Assembly (NCBI GenBank): GCA_949710005.1
Contig: OX453274.1
Location: 37,936,714-38,000,713 of the forward strand
From: Ricordea florida
Taxonomy: Eukaryota > Cnidaria > Anthozoa > Corallimorpharia > Ricordeidae
DNA: 64,000 nt
Reading direction: 5' to 3'
This document shows positions 10,641 to 21,485 of the stretch, piece by piece. The translations under genes were made by a program, and so were the position numbers. How positions within the stretch are numbered: position 1 is the stretch's first letter; the number at the start of each line of letters is the position of its first letter. The notes below the pieces were generated by a model. It was not told the origin of the DNA, ran no database searches, and saw nothing but the letters and a program-made list of their open reading frames with translations.

Positions 10641-11592
10641 TAAAGTGCTATATGGCTTGGTTAATTTGCATTCCAGACTTCCTGGTTAGAAACAATATCT
10701 TACCATGCCTTTAGAGGCAATTTCCTTAAGTGAGTGCCTATACAGCTCCCTAAATGATAAGTTTGGAGGATCTGGTATTAGGTTAATTGAATATTTAAAT
10801 CCATTGATCACTTTTCAATCCATTATATATCACCTGCTGGCTTTGATATTTGAGAGGTTTTACACTGGTTGCCTCTGGGAGAGAGAGGTCAGAGAGGGTT
10901 AACTTTTTTTCGATAATTAAGATCTACCTGTGGCACTCAACTAGAAATCCATCCAATTACAAATAACACGAGTGCAAAGAGATTATTTCACCATAATCAT
11001 ATAGAAGTCACTGGATGTTACTTTGCTATCTCACAATTTAGATTAATTACAAATAAGAAGGATTTTGCTGGGTAAATATAAAGTATCAAATAAATGTGAT
11101 ATAAATGTATTTATAAATGTAAAAAAAGTATTTCTGGCCTAATCTTACCTGCTCATGTACATAAAAGTGATAAAACGTACAACACTTTTTGTAAATTATG
11201 ACTGTTACAATTAAGGAGTGTTTAATTCCCTTCCCCACTCACCACCCTTCCTATAAAAATCTATTGCTATATAGTTAAACCCTGACTACATGAGACTGAT
11301 ACGCACTCACACTGGTACAACTTCAGTTTTGTACAAATGCTTGTTTTTTGTATGAGTCCAGTCTAACCAAAAATCATCATAGATTTCAATCACTCATTCC
11401 AGTTGCTTAACTGACACAAACGATCTGGACTGCACTTCTGAAGTCAGCCTTTGCAAGTTACAAAAACTAATTTGAGACCTCGTTGCAAACACTTATACCG
11501 TATGTTTCTTGTGAACATTCATGCCGTTCAGAACTCTCATAGAAGTCTCATGCAACCCCTTCATACTTTCACAGTAAAATCCAATTGTACCA

Positions 11593-13121
11593 CAGGCGGC
11601 CCAAGCTCACAATGCGAGTTTTTTTTTTTTAAATTTTTATGCGAACGTTGAGCGCGCGAAACGTGACACGGTTACCGCCGACATCTACTGTTACCAAGCG
11701 ACCGAGTTTGGTTACGCGAAACGTGACCTTCGCCTTGCAGTATGTGGTGGTGTTGTGTTACAACGGTTTGAATTTATAAAGGTTTGTATGGGGAAAAACA
11801 GTAATCGAAATTATAGCTGAAATTTTGGTATTTTTGCAATAAGAATGACTCACGTCAATGCCTTGTTGTCTTTTCTATTGTCATCTCGCTTCTCAGCTCG
11901 ATCCGAAGCCTTTTAAGCAAGTTGTCCCTTTTTGGTTTTCCTTTTTTCTTAGTAGAGGAAAACCAAAAAGCGACAACTTGCTTAAAAGGCTTCGGATCGA
12001 GCTGAGAAGCGAGATGACAATAGAAAAGACAACAAGGCATTGAGGTGAGTCATTCTTACTGCAAAAATACCAAAATTTCAGCTACAATGTCGATTACCGT
12101 TTTCCCCATACAAACCTTAATAAATTCAAACCATTGTAACAAAACACCATCACATACTGTAAGGCGAAGGTCACGTTTCGCGTAACCAAACTCGGTCGCT
12201 ATGTAATATTAGTATAAATCTAGTAGTGTTCTATCACAAATGCCGCGCTCTGATTGGCTACGCTACCCACTATTTATTTAAACAATAGAGTGTTTCTGTC
12301 GAGGAACTATCGGCTGATAGTTGCCCCGCGGAAATTTTATGTTCTTAAAACAAATATTTGCCCGAGAAGCGAAGCTTCAAGGGTAAATATGCTAGTTTTA
12401 AGAACATCAAATTTCCAAGGGGCAACTATCGGACCGATAGTTCCGAGACATTAACACTCTATTGTCTTTATTGTTCACCACTAAATTTTCTTCCGCGCGC
12501 CAGTTGAAAAACAGTCAAAACCCACTAAATGCAGATCAATCAAATATTTATCCATACGCACAGCCTGAAATTTCAATAATTCGCAACGTACATTGCCTAA
12601 AAAATACGGTATAACTGTCAGAAAATTCACATTTTCACGGACGGGCACTATCCATCCGGGTATTTTCCTCGGAAGGGCACTATGCGCTGATAATGTGTCT
12701 CCGCGGACGAACACTATCGCGTCACGTGATCAATTTAAACCAATACGAATCGGAGAAAATTTAGTGGTGAACTATTCTGTGATAGATAGTGAGTAGCGTA
12801 ATGGCGGCCGCTTCTTCACGTTGTCGAAGTGTCCGTGAAGAAGATTTAGACAGTTTACTGGTCGAGGATGTTCCAGAAAAGACAAAGTTTTGAACGACTA
12901 GTAGATTTATACTAAAACAAGTAGATTATTCGCTCTCGATTTCTATGCGTGATAGTTGACTCGGGCTGCGCCCTCGTCAACTATCACGCGATAGAAATCT
13001 CGAGCTCATAATCTAATTGTTTACTAGAGGTCGGCGGTAACCGTGTCACGTTTCGCGCGCTCAACGTTCGCATAAAGATTAAAAAAAAAACTCCTCGCAT
13101 TGTGAGCTTGGGCCGCCTGCG
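11593..13121. mobile_element. Mutator-like foldback element with nested insertion
   Basis: A 1.5-kb element bounded by a 9-bp target duplication, ATTGTACCA at 11584-11592 and 13122-13130. Its arms are long inverted repeats: the left arm runs from about 11593 to 11930, and the right arm runs back from 13121 but is broken by DNA at about 12201-13024. The centre (11855-12043) is nearly a perfect palindrome, so the same 61-residue reading frame appears on both strands. It does not encode a transposase. A 9-bp duplication and very long terminal repeats are typical of MULE-type non-autonomous elements; the class is inferred from these two traits only. Confidence 0.8.
12201..13024. mobile_element. 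Nested inverted-repeat elements inside the right arm
   Basis: This block interrupts the right arm of the foldback element between GGTCGCT and GTCGGCGG, which are nearly adjacent in the left arm. It has its own inverted pairs: TAGTATAAATCTAGTAG at 12210-12226 with CTAGTAGATTTATACTA at 12898-12914; a palindrome at 12286-12466 built around GGCAACTATCGG; CACCACTAAATTTTC near 12476 with its complement near 12755; and a hairpin at 12938-13003. At least two insertion rounds are implied. There is no coding capacity. Confidence 0.65.
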
Positions 13122-13130
13122 ATTGTACCA

Positions 13131-13762
13131 GTTTGAGTTGTACTGGTCTTATGTAGCTAAGGCCTCAGTTATGTACTAACAAAAATGGCTGTGAAGTACC
13201 ACTGTTTACTTCTCTTTGAGTGGCCTACAAATGGAAATGATTTTCCAGTACCCATACTGTGAAAGTATATGAGGTACAGTTCGTTGTAGTGAGCGCGGGC
13301 TCATATAAAAAAGGGACTACGTCCCGACCACGTTGGTCGCTTCTTGTTTTTTATGTTGAAACCGTGTTCAGATCATTAAATGGTTATTTTGAGCCTCCGT
13401 AACAGTCTTGTTACACATACAATCCTCTGTGCCCAGAAAGAGATGATTCTTTCCAGGCAGGGAGGATCAAATACTGAAAAAATGCCTGCGCTTTCAGACT
13501 AGTCTGTGTTGACGGGTAAGAATTGCCCAGGGTCTTCAGTTGGTTAAGGGGACATCCAAAACACAATTAACAAAACAGCCTATTTAAGTGGAACAGAAAG
13601 TTATGATTATACCATACCCCGCATACTTCATGCTAGCATACCGTATACAGCTTTTTTAGTTCAAATTCTGTACACTTAATATTGAGCCCTTCTGAATAAG
13701 TGTGTTATGTATACATGCCTTCATAGTGCTATGGAGCATAAACAGTACCTAACAGCTATCAC
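13131..13762. other. Intergenic, 3' flank of the DOMON gene
   Basis: No gene or clear repeat seen. This includes the likely 3' UTR of the minus-strand DOMON gene next to 13763. Confidence 0.4.
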
Positions 13763-14579
13763 TTAAAACAACACAGCAAGAACAATGCACAAAAATGCAG
13801 CAACAAGACTCCAGTGATGCCTTGTCCACTTGCCAGCAGTAGAACCATCAACTGCTGAGCTTATCATCGTCAAGGTCTTAAATCCCCGTTCACTATGGTA
13901 GCCAAGTGTATCAATATTCCTGTATGCCCACACAACAAGAATATCACCGCTCTGAAAATGATAAATATTGCATACATTAAAGATATAGAATTTCTGCTTA
14001 GATCTAATAATAAAGAACTTTAGTATTCCTCTTACAGTGCGAGCCAGGTTTCTGGCTTGGATGGCTATAAAATAGGTCTGCTTACGTTGTAGTTACTGAT
14101 ACAAAACATTTGAAATCAGTTTGCTTCTTGTTTCTAATAGTGTATTGTATCGCACTGTGTTGTATCGGGTTAGCAAATAATGTAATGTAGTGTAAGTAGT
14201 TGTATTGTTGCATCGATGAGGGAGACGCTTCCTAATTGAGTCGTTGGCTGTTCTCTGTGTTCGTGGGTATCCTGTGCATGTTCCAAGTACGAGAAATCGA
14301 GAAAAGAGGTTGTTGGTCTGTCGGTTCCAATTCTACGCCATCTTGAAACCTCACAATAGCGTGTGATGAAAGGAATTAACACCTGATATTTATCACAAAC
14401 ACCAACATGTGGCAAAATATATTGTTTTAACGCAATGATAACATACTAATCACTGGGCATGAGAGCCGTAGTGACAATACTTAGGCATGCAATAAACTAA
14501 CTGTTATGAATGCAACTGTGCACTTGCATTCATAACTCTTCGAAGTCTCCCAATCCGCTACTCAGAAACACCATATGGC

Positions 14580-15345
14580 AGGCTATTACAGTAGTCTAGC
14601 CTCTTGTAATGAACATGTGGACAAGCCTTTCAGTAGATTCTTGAGACAAACACTTTCTTATATGCTGGACATTGTACAGACATCTGTACATACAGATGAG
14701 TATTGAACCAAGCACCTAAATTGTTCACTGAAGAGGAGGTTACCTCGGCTTGACCAATTACCTTGCTCTTGCCAATAAACACCTTGTATAACTGTCTTCC
14801 TGTACCAATTATCAAAAATCAGTTTTGTCATCATTTACAGAAAGCTTATCATCCTTCATCCATGCACAAACATCATGGATACAATTTTCAATTATAGTCA
14901 GACTCAGCCTCACTGGAGTTATCAGCAGGGTTAAATGATATATACATAGCTGTGTATCATCCACATAGGTGTGAACGGATGGTAGATGGGATTTCACAAT
15001 ATCAAACAATGCACTCACATACATTGTAGGTGATGAATAAGAGGGGGCCCAGGCAGGAGCTCTGTGCAAAGATGCAGCCCACGTTGAATTTCTCAGAAAG
15101 CGTTCCACCTAGAGAGACCTGTTAAATAGGATTTAAACCGTGATAAAACCTTACCAAGCAATCCCAGCTTGGACTGCAGCCTGACAGTGCAGTAGTATGC
15201 CATGGTCTACAGTATCAATGCTGCACTGAGGTCTAACATGAAAAGTAAGGTTTACGTGACCCTTGTCCATCTTCAGCAACAGATCATTTTTGACTTTCAA
15301 TAACGCAGTATCAGTGTTGTGATTTGGACGATAAATTATGTGCTT
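14580..15345 (-). mobile_element. Degenerate LINE fragment (CR1/jockey-like reverse transcriptase)
   Basis: Broken reverse-transcriptase sequence on the minus strand in the last intron of the DOMON gene. Recognisable pieces in order are NTDTALLKVKNDLL, an LDLSAA-like piece followed by DTVDHGILL, YVDDTQLCIY (the catalytic box) and CAWMKDDKLSVNDDKTDF, then a C-terminal thumb-type stretch. Frameshifts and stops separate the pieces. Full elements of this group are 3-5 kb, so only the reverse-transcriptase core remains. Confidence 0.85.
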
Positions 15346-17204
15346 TGGAGGTCAGGAAGTGTTGGCATCCATATATGATCTTGCATTTGGATAGCGACAG
15401 TCTTTTCCACAAAGTTGGCAATAGAGCAGCAGCAAGAGAATTTGACATTGATGAATCCATGATCCGTTATCTATTTTAAAATTACAGTTGTTTTTGGGTG
15501 TGGGTTATCTACCAGTGTGGGTAATCTGTTGAAAGTTTGTTCTCGCTATTGGAAAAATTGACAGATGCGGGAAATCTGCCGCGCAGGTAAACAGCCGAAA
15601 ATTATGGTACCTCTGACTAAAATAATCTATCGTGACCTGCTCCTGATCCTAACTTATCATGAAATGTCAATCAAGTTAGTTTAAGCCACTCAAAATAAAG
15701 AATATTGCATGCATGCATTGTAACTGACCCTTGGCCCACTAATTTCAAATTGAGAGCTGAATTGAAGCTGTTGAAGTAGAAGTGCATGTTTACCTTAGTG
15801 ACCTTCTGATAGTTGAGCTATATTTCTTTGATGGTGTTTGCACTTGTTTTCTGGATCAATGAACTGAACAATTTAGTGTTGTAGAGACTGACGACATTGT
15901 CCTTGACTAGTTTGATGGCATGCTAAAGGAAGGGATTAATTGCCTTGTAAAATGGAGGAAAAGGCGATGAGGCCAAAAACTGAGGACACACTTGATGCAG
16001 GGATTAGAGCTTTGTCACATATGTTGTAAACTGCTTTCTTTATAGTTTGATGTTGTGGGCTACAAACAAGAAGGTAGCTTGTAGTGGCAATCATGTAACA
16101 TTTTAATTTACCTTTGTTCGCGTTTTTTAATTTATCTATAGTTCTTTAACACCTATTTTCTCCTTTTTTGTTAATGTTTTCATCACCTGCAAAACGCTGC
16201 GCAACCATGTGGAAAATCAAAGATATCAATAATACCAAAACAGTCCGCAACAAGAGGGGCTCCACAAAACTTAGAAAACTGGACAGACAGTTGGACTAGT
16301 TGGCATCTAAGAAGGAAAACATGTCTGATAAGTAGCCTTTCATGATGCTGGCATTATTAGACACTATAGTGAGGCAAAAGAGCGTGAAGGAATTTTTTAC
16401 GGTATCTCAAACATTACCACTGGAAGATGAACATGAAAGTAGGAGAGGACTGAAGAAGAAGTTAATTTATTATAATGAGCATACTGTTATCATCTGAGGA
16501 CTTAAGTGAACTTCCAGGGGCAGAAAGACAATTGTAGCAGGCACAAAAAGCCATGAAAAAAGGGGAACATTTAATAACCAATGTACTTTTTGCAGAAATA
16601 GAATATTATACCAAAGCTTTGTTTTGATTTTCAAGCTTTCAACTGAATAATGCAATTACACAGCTATAGCTTCTAACTGCTTTCAAGTTTTTGTAAATGC
16701 CCTAGCAATCGAATCACATTAAAATCATATATTTAATAAAACTGAAGACCAGCTTAGACTTGTTATTTGTGTATAAGTTGTGTGACAGCATGAATGCCAT
16801 CTAGCGGTAAAAGCAGGCTATTAACAGGTAAAACTATACATTTATGTAGTTGATTATCTTTTCAGTCATCTGCAATTACCGTATTATTTCTTCTGATATT
16901 CTATAATTATTTTTGTTCTTTTCGTTTTTTAGCCAATTTGAAGCTATCCCATAATGATGATTGCAATTTCGTGAGTTTTCCACACTGCTGCTAAACTGCT
17001 GCTTACCGCTCTTGATATACTGTAAACTGATATCTCGTAAATACATTCCTGGCATATTCAAAGCCCATTTACAGTGTTACTGCTGCGCTGATCATGAATT
17101 TCTGAAATGTCCGCACCGCTGTCAAATCACTGTTTAAAGCTATTAAACGGATGCTCGTAGCAGCGTTTAGCAGCCAAAATTTGCAACTGCTGCAGACAGC
17201 TACT

Positions 17205-17400
17205 TCAGAGCAGTTTTGCAGCACTTTGTGAAGCTGTTTTACAGCGCTGCAACAGCGCTGCCCATTTTGTACAGGTTTTTTTTTTTCTTTCTATCCACGA
17301 CTTCCAAACATTCATCCACGTCTTAAAAGTTTTGACTGCATTTTCATTTACTGCTTTTTCCATAAGCTTTTGTATTTCCTCACCCAAAATTTCCGGAAAT
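17205..17400 (-). CDS. Unassigned minus-strand open stretch in DOMON intron 2
   Basis: About 60-65 codons, including EEIQKLMEKAVNENAVKTF and WMNVWKSWIERKK. The pattern vaguely resembles the N-terminal helical region of DUF3504/Crypton-type proteins, but the match is short and from memory. No splice sites tie it to the DOMON gene. It is followed by a GCTGC-rich low-complexity tract (about 17070-17270). Probably a repeat remnant. Confidence 0.2.
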
Positions 17401-18542
17401 CTCCACCATTTTCCGTTGAAAGCAAACGTAAAAAGGTAGTTGTTTTCAATGTTATGGTAACGTTGCTATACCATCCTTGTTTGCTGTAATTAACCACTAT
17501 TATGCTGAAACAGTGATACTATAATCCAATCAAATCTCTGAAATTTCTCGGCTTATATTATAATTAATGATAAATCTATATCATTATTATAATTATTATT
17601 ATCTTACTTGGGAAAATTTCTAAAAGGAATCTGTAAGTAACAGTAACTGACCATTTTGCTTTCTTACCTCAATGGGCAGGTCAGCAGAATCTTCTGTGAT
17701 AACTTTTCGCTGAAACTGGAGAGTTGTGGTTCCACCCGTTTCAGAGGCTGACGTTAAAATGCAGTCGTTCTGTGAATCTTCTTCTGGTGTTTCATGACCA
17801 TCAGTCAAATAATCCTAATAAATGAATATCATTAAAACTTAAAAACTAAAAATATAAGAGATGACATATTACCCTGGTCAAACAATTAGCTAATTTATGC
17901 ATTCTCCTTATATAAAAATATAGGACTGGTATACATCAACAAAGCAACTTTGAATTATCTGATTGGGTCACTATCTCAGGATATCCAATACTACTCATCT
18001 CCTAAGAAGAATACCAGGGAAATTGGTCAAAGCAAAAAAAAATTGCCAGTGTGACTTTTCATTCTGCAGCTGCTTTGAAAGAGGTGACTGCATGAGGTTG
18101 CTTCATTGGTATATACTAAGACAACTATTCTCTTTAGTGTTGGTGAATGGTGGCTTTGGAAATATTTACCTTGCGGTTTTACAACTAGGTTAATATTCTG
18201 CCACTATTCACCTTGATTTCAGATAACAATCATTGTTAATTTGCCTTACAGTGCTTCAACCTAAATTGCACATACATTAGTGAACATTGAATGTAACTTT
18301 CTACTGTTTGACTTCTGACATTTCAGTCTCTTTTTATCTACAAGTCAAAATTAATGTGTTGCTCCCAAGAATTCATCCACATGCCCCTCTTCCTAAAGGC
18401 AAGTCACAGGAATTATGTAGGTGTATGGGTAAAAAATCTTTTAAAGTTTTCTGGACTGTTCATGCTTTTCCTTAAAAAGATCCACCAGGCATTGGAAAAC
18501 AAAACATTTAATGGCACTGACTCTACTGTTAGCTACATAACT

Positions 18543-18855
18543 GCTGCCCGGTTAGCTCAGTTGGTAGTGTGCCGGCCTGTCAAGGGGGAGGTCGTGACTT
18601 CAAAAAAACCTTGGCTGGACCATGGCCAACACTCAAGGTCTTAAAATAACTGAGGAGAATGTGCTGCCTTTGTTATGACATCTACAAATGGTTAGACATT
18701 CTAGTCTTCTCAGAAAAGGACAAAAAACTATAGGCCACGTCTCACAGCACTGTTCTTGTGGGACATTAAAGATCTCTAACACTATTAGAAAAGAGTAAAG
18801 CGCCTTTGAACATATCCATATGAAAAAGTGCACTATACAAATTCATTATCATTAT
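18543..18855 (+). mobile_element. tRNA-derived SINE
   Basis: Starts with a tRNA-like head (GCCCGGTTAGCTCAGTTGG, an A-box) and a degenerate B-box region. A roughly 230-bp body follows and ends in a short ATTATC-type tail near 18850. It lies in intron 1 of the DOMON gene, opposite to the gene. It is not a functional tRNA: the cloverleaf cannot be completed after the anticodon arm. Confidence 0.75.
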
Positions 18856-18984
18856 CGTTACAGTGTGCAATCAGTGGCAAAATAGCTGAGACACTGATCT
18901 AAAATAACTTTCTTAAAAATCACTGGTGACAAAAAACCTTGGTGATGTAACAGAATCCCGCTCCCTTTCACCCTTTCAAGGAGG

Positions 18985-19220
18985 CAGCACACAATTCTCG
19001 TATCATGGTCTGTGATTGCTTGATTCATGCACCTTGGTTGCACAGGTTGCAAGCATATGATTGCCTTACTCTGACAAATGTCATGAATATTTAACATATT
19101 CATATAATATTTAACATAAATGTCATGAATATTTAATATATTCACGACATATATCAGAATAAGGCAATCATATGCTTGCAACCCATGCAACCCAGCCGAA
19201 TGCATTAACCAATCACAGAG
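18985..19220. repeat. Long inverted repeat around AT-rich centre
   Basis: GGTTGCAAGCATATGATTGC on the left pairs with GCAATCATATGCTTGCAACC on the right. Between them, repeats of TGTCATGAATATTTAA form a second hairpin. This is a MITE-like foldback in intron 1 of the DOMON gene. Confidence 0.6.
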
Positions 19221-19709
19221 CATGATATGAGAGGTGCACAACAACTGGAGGCTTTCAAGGTTACACATTTAATTTTTTAGCATAGCTTTGCATTGCTATC
19301 AACACCGACAACGGTTTGTGGACGCTGTAGGTGGATTAATAAACTATTGACTCACTCGAAAGGTGCAGCTTGTTGTTGCATTGTTTCAAGAGGTTCTGCA
19401 AAATTCTCAATGAAGGCAACTTGCATGCAATATACCTAGCTTACAAAAGATTTTTAGGGATTTGAGCTTATTCAGCCCAATTGTTAAATTTAAACCGGAC
19501 TTATTTTGTCACTTTCAGTCCCATATAAATTTTTACAGTTGACAAGTTACGTAACCGTGAAATAAAGAGCGCCCACAACCCTGGCAACATTGGGGTCATC
19601 TCCAGTGTAATATAATTTTTTCACACAACTGACGTAAAACAAAGGACACAAAGCATTCTTAACAATGTACCTAACCCTAACTAACAAAGAAAAGGAATAA
19701 ATTAACGCT

Positions 19710-20286
19710 GTGTCTATATGTCCGGCAGCCAGACAGAATTTTCAAAATATTCGGTGTCCGGCAGTCGAAATTTTCTCGTGTTATGATTGTTGCGTCCCCG
19801 GGGCGATGTTTCAAATCGAATGGAGACGCTAGTGACAACCAGTGTGCTACGCAATAGGTTTATTGGATCACACACGGTGAAAACTAAAATAAATGATTAC
19901 AATAATTAAAAGAACATCTTATACTTAAAAATTGAAAACATGGCATGGAAATAACGAGAAGAAAAAAGCGAAAAAACTTACATCTGGTAGGCGTACGCTC
20001 CGAACAAAGAGGATTGATTCGAGCTACCGAGCACGTGCTGAGAAAAGGACGCTAAGATATCAAATGGCGGTCTAATTTTAAATGAATGTGTCACGAACAC
20101 AACAATGATTTTAATATCGGTGATTACGTAATCTAAACATCCATATTGCTTGTCTCCTAGCCCTAATCCTTAACCTAATTGGCATAATCTACCCTGAAAG
20201 CGAAGAAAATCTGACTGCCGGACACCGAGTATTTTCAAAATTATGTCCGGCTGCCCCGGCCGGCTGAATGCCGGACATAGAGACAC
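19710..20286. mobile_element. Non-autonomous DNA element with TGCCGGACAT termini
   Basis: A 577-bp element in DOMON intron 1. Its ends are inverted copies of GTGTCTATATGTCCGGCA, and inverted similarity continues for about 70 bp through TGACTGCCGGACACCGA. The interior has no ORF of note. The right end lies 83 bp from the splice donor of DOMON exon 1. No target duplication is evident. Confidence 0.7.
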
Positions 20287-20518
20287 TTCGATAAACCCAA
20301 CATTGTCGTTCCATCAGCTTGACTCAAAGGCAATCCCACCGTTGTCACAACAAAAATAGTCCACAAACCTTTAACACCTTGCTGCTTCCTGACACATATC
20401 CAATGCAGACGTCATAATCCTCCATGTTACTGCTTTTTTTCTTAGCGAAACCGAAACCAACCCAACCAGTTGTTTTCACTTCAGTGGCGAGGTTCATAAC
20501 GCCTGACGAAGAGTTATG

Positions 20519-21353
20519 TACGGTGGCCCACAGGGGACATGCCGCAAATAAAAAAGTTGCTGCAATTTTAAAAAAGTTGCTGCAATTTTAAAAACGTTGC
20601 TGCAATTTTAAAAAAGTTGCTGCAATTTTAAAAAAGTTGCTGCAATTTTAAAAACGTTGCTGCAATTTTAAAAAAGTTGCTGCAATTTTAATAAACTGGT
20701 TGCTGCAATTTTACAAGAGTTCCCAGAGCCCGCGTTACCCTTGTCCAGCGGAACGGGAACGCGGGCTCTGCGAACGAGACTGGGGTCTGGGCCGATCCAT
20801 GCGAGGGAAGCCAATTTGTTTGCCTTTCAACGTGGAGATGTTCTGCTCTTCTTGTGGTGAAAACTGTGCGCCGGAGGCAAAATTTTGCCACAAATGTGGC
20901 GGGAGGCTGCAACAGGATGTCGTTGAGGGTGTATGTGGTGTTGATGAGCTAATTAAGGTGTACTTTCATCTTGGGTATGCCTACCAAGCAATCGTGGATT
21001 TGTTGGAGAAACAAGATGGCGTACGAATTGTAGGAAATAGCAAGGAGTGACAGGCCTGCACGACTTCTAACAATGGAAACTTTTGTACCATGTAATATGT
21101 GACCCCTTTAGAGTTTTGCTCTTACGAGTATGTCTTTTAGGGATTTTCCTCTTTTATACGATATTAGTGGTGGCTTTTTGAAAATTTGCCTTAGAGAAGG
21201 CTGAGTTTGTATCAAGTGCCATTCTTGTAAAACTCTTGTAAAATTGCAGCAACCAGTTTATTAAAATTGCAGCAACTTTTTTAAAATTGCAGCAACGTTT
21301 TTAAAATTGCAGCAACTTTTTTATTTGCGGCATGTCCCTTGTGGGCCACCGTA
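20519..21353. mobile_element. 835-bp DNA transposon inserted in the DOMON gene exon
   Basis: Terminal inverted repeats TACGGTGGCCCA / TGGGCCACCGTA extend through GGGACATGCCGC on each side. A 6-bp target duplication, GTTATG, lies at 20513-20518 and 21354-21359. Inside each end is a tandem array of a 20-bp unit containing TTGCTGCAATTTT: about eight units on the left (20556-20714) and about four on the right (21230-21320), in inverted orientation. The centre holds a hairpin of GAGCCCGCGTT (20728 and 20757) and a 116-codon ORF with a zinc ribbon. I could not assign it to a superfamily with confidence. Confidence 0.92.
20700..21050 (+). CDS. Zinc-ribbon ORF carried by the transposon
   Basis: Up to 116 codons; likelier starts are the Met codons at 20799 or 20838. 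The second half has two CxxC pairs (FCSSCGENC and FCHKCGG) forming a zinc ribbon. A helix-turn-helix-like stretch follows (DELIKVYFHLGYAYQAIVDL, then LLEKQ), and the frame stops soon after. From memory, segments like this precede integrase-type DDE domains in animal transposon proteins, but no DDE domain is present. It could be a truncated relic or a DNA-binding accessory protein. Confidence 0.5.
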   Translation: MLQFYKSSQSPRYPCPAERERGLCERDWGLGRSMRGKPICLPFNVEMFCSSCGENCAPEAKFCHKCGGRLQQDVVEGVCGVDELIKVYFHLGYAYQAIVDLLEKQDGVRIVGNSKE

Positions 21354-21485
21354 GTTATGACTCCAATATAGCATGTAACTGTCCAAGGAAGCTGCATCTT
21401 TATATTCGGATGAAAGATCCGCAATGGAAGCCCTACTGAAGAAGAAAAGCAAGATCGCAACAAATATAGCTGATTTCATCTCCAT

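Larger units (their letters stand above)
8114..11583. other. Gene-poor stretch with MITE-type inverted repeats
   Basis: I see no exons that belong to a recognisable family. The stretch holds inverted-repeat elements at 8199-8418, 9335-9428 and 10523-10640 (listed separately) and AT-rich unique DNA. Several short motifs recur within 8440-9060, for example CCTATCCCAGACT near 8450 and 8823 and CCCATATATGG near 8882 and 9008, so more degenerate elements are likely here. Confidence 0.5.
13763..21485 (-). pseudogene. DOMON-domain secreted/anchored protein, exon 1 split by a transposon
   Basis: Minus-strand gene with three exons. Exon 1 is 21485-21354 plus 20512-20369, interrupted by the transposon at 20519-21353 and its duplicated 6-bp target. 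Exon 2 is 17814-17668 and exon 3 is 13951-13763. Frames join exactly at every junction (phase 0 at both introns, donors GTTTGT and GTAAGA, acceptors TTAG and TCAG). The uninterrupted frame would give 203 residues: a signal peptide with core AIFVAILLFFF, a single DOMON domain (YMLYWSHN, then TGWVGFGF, then TTLQFQRKVIT, then VVWAYRNIDTLGYH) and a hydrophobic C-terminal tail that could be a membrane or GPI anchor. DOMON domains bind haem or sugar, as in ferric-reductase-like and dopamine-beta-hydroxylase-like proteins. The 841-bp gain is not a multiple of three, so this allele should be broken unless the insert is spliced out. Confidence 0.85.

Noticed and set aside
11855..12043. Nearly identical 61-residue ORFs on both strands
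   Set aside because: Produced by the central palindrome of a foldback element; no domain and no other support.
17205..17400. Extra exon of the DOMON gene
   Set aside because: Exons 2 and 3 join in phase and the DOMON sequence is continuous without it; no paired splice sites.
20556..20714. CRISPR-like array of 20-bp repeats
   Set aside because: Repeats are contiguous without spacers, inverted at the other end of a transposon, in a eukaryotic genome.
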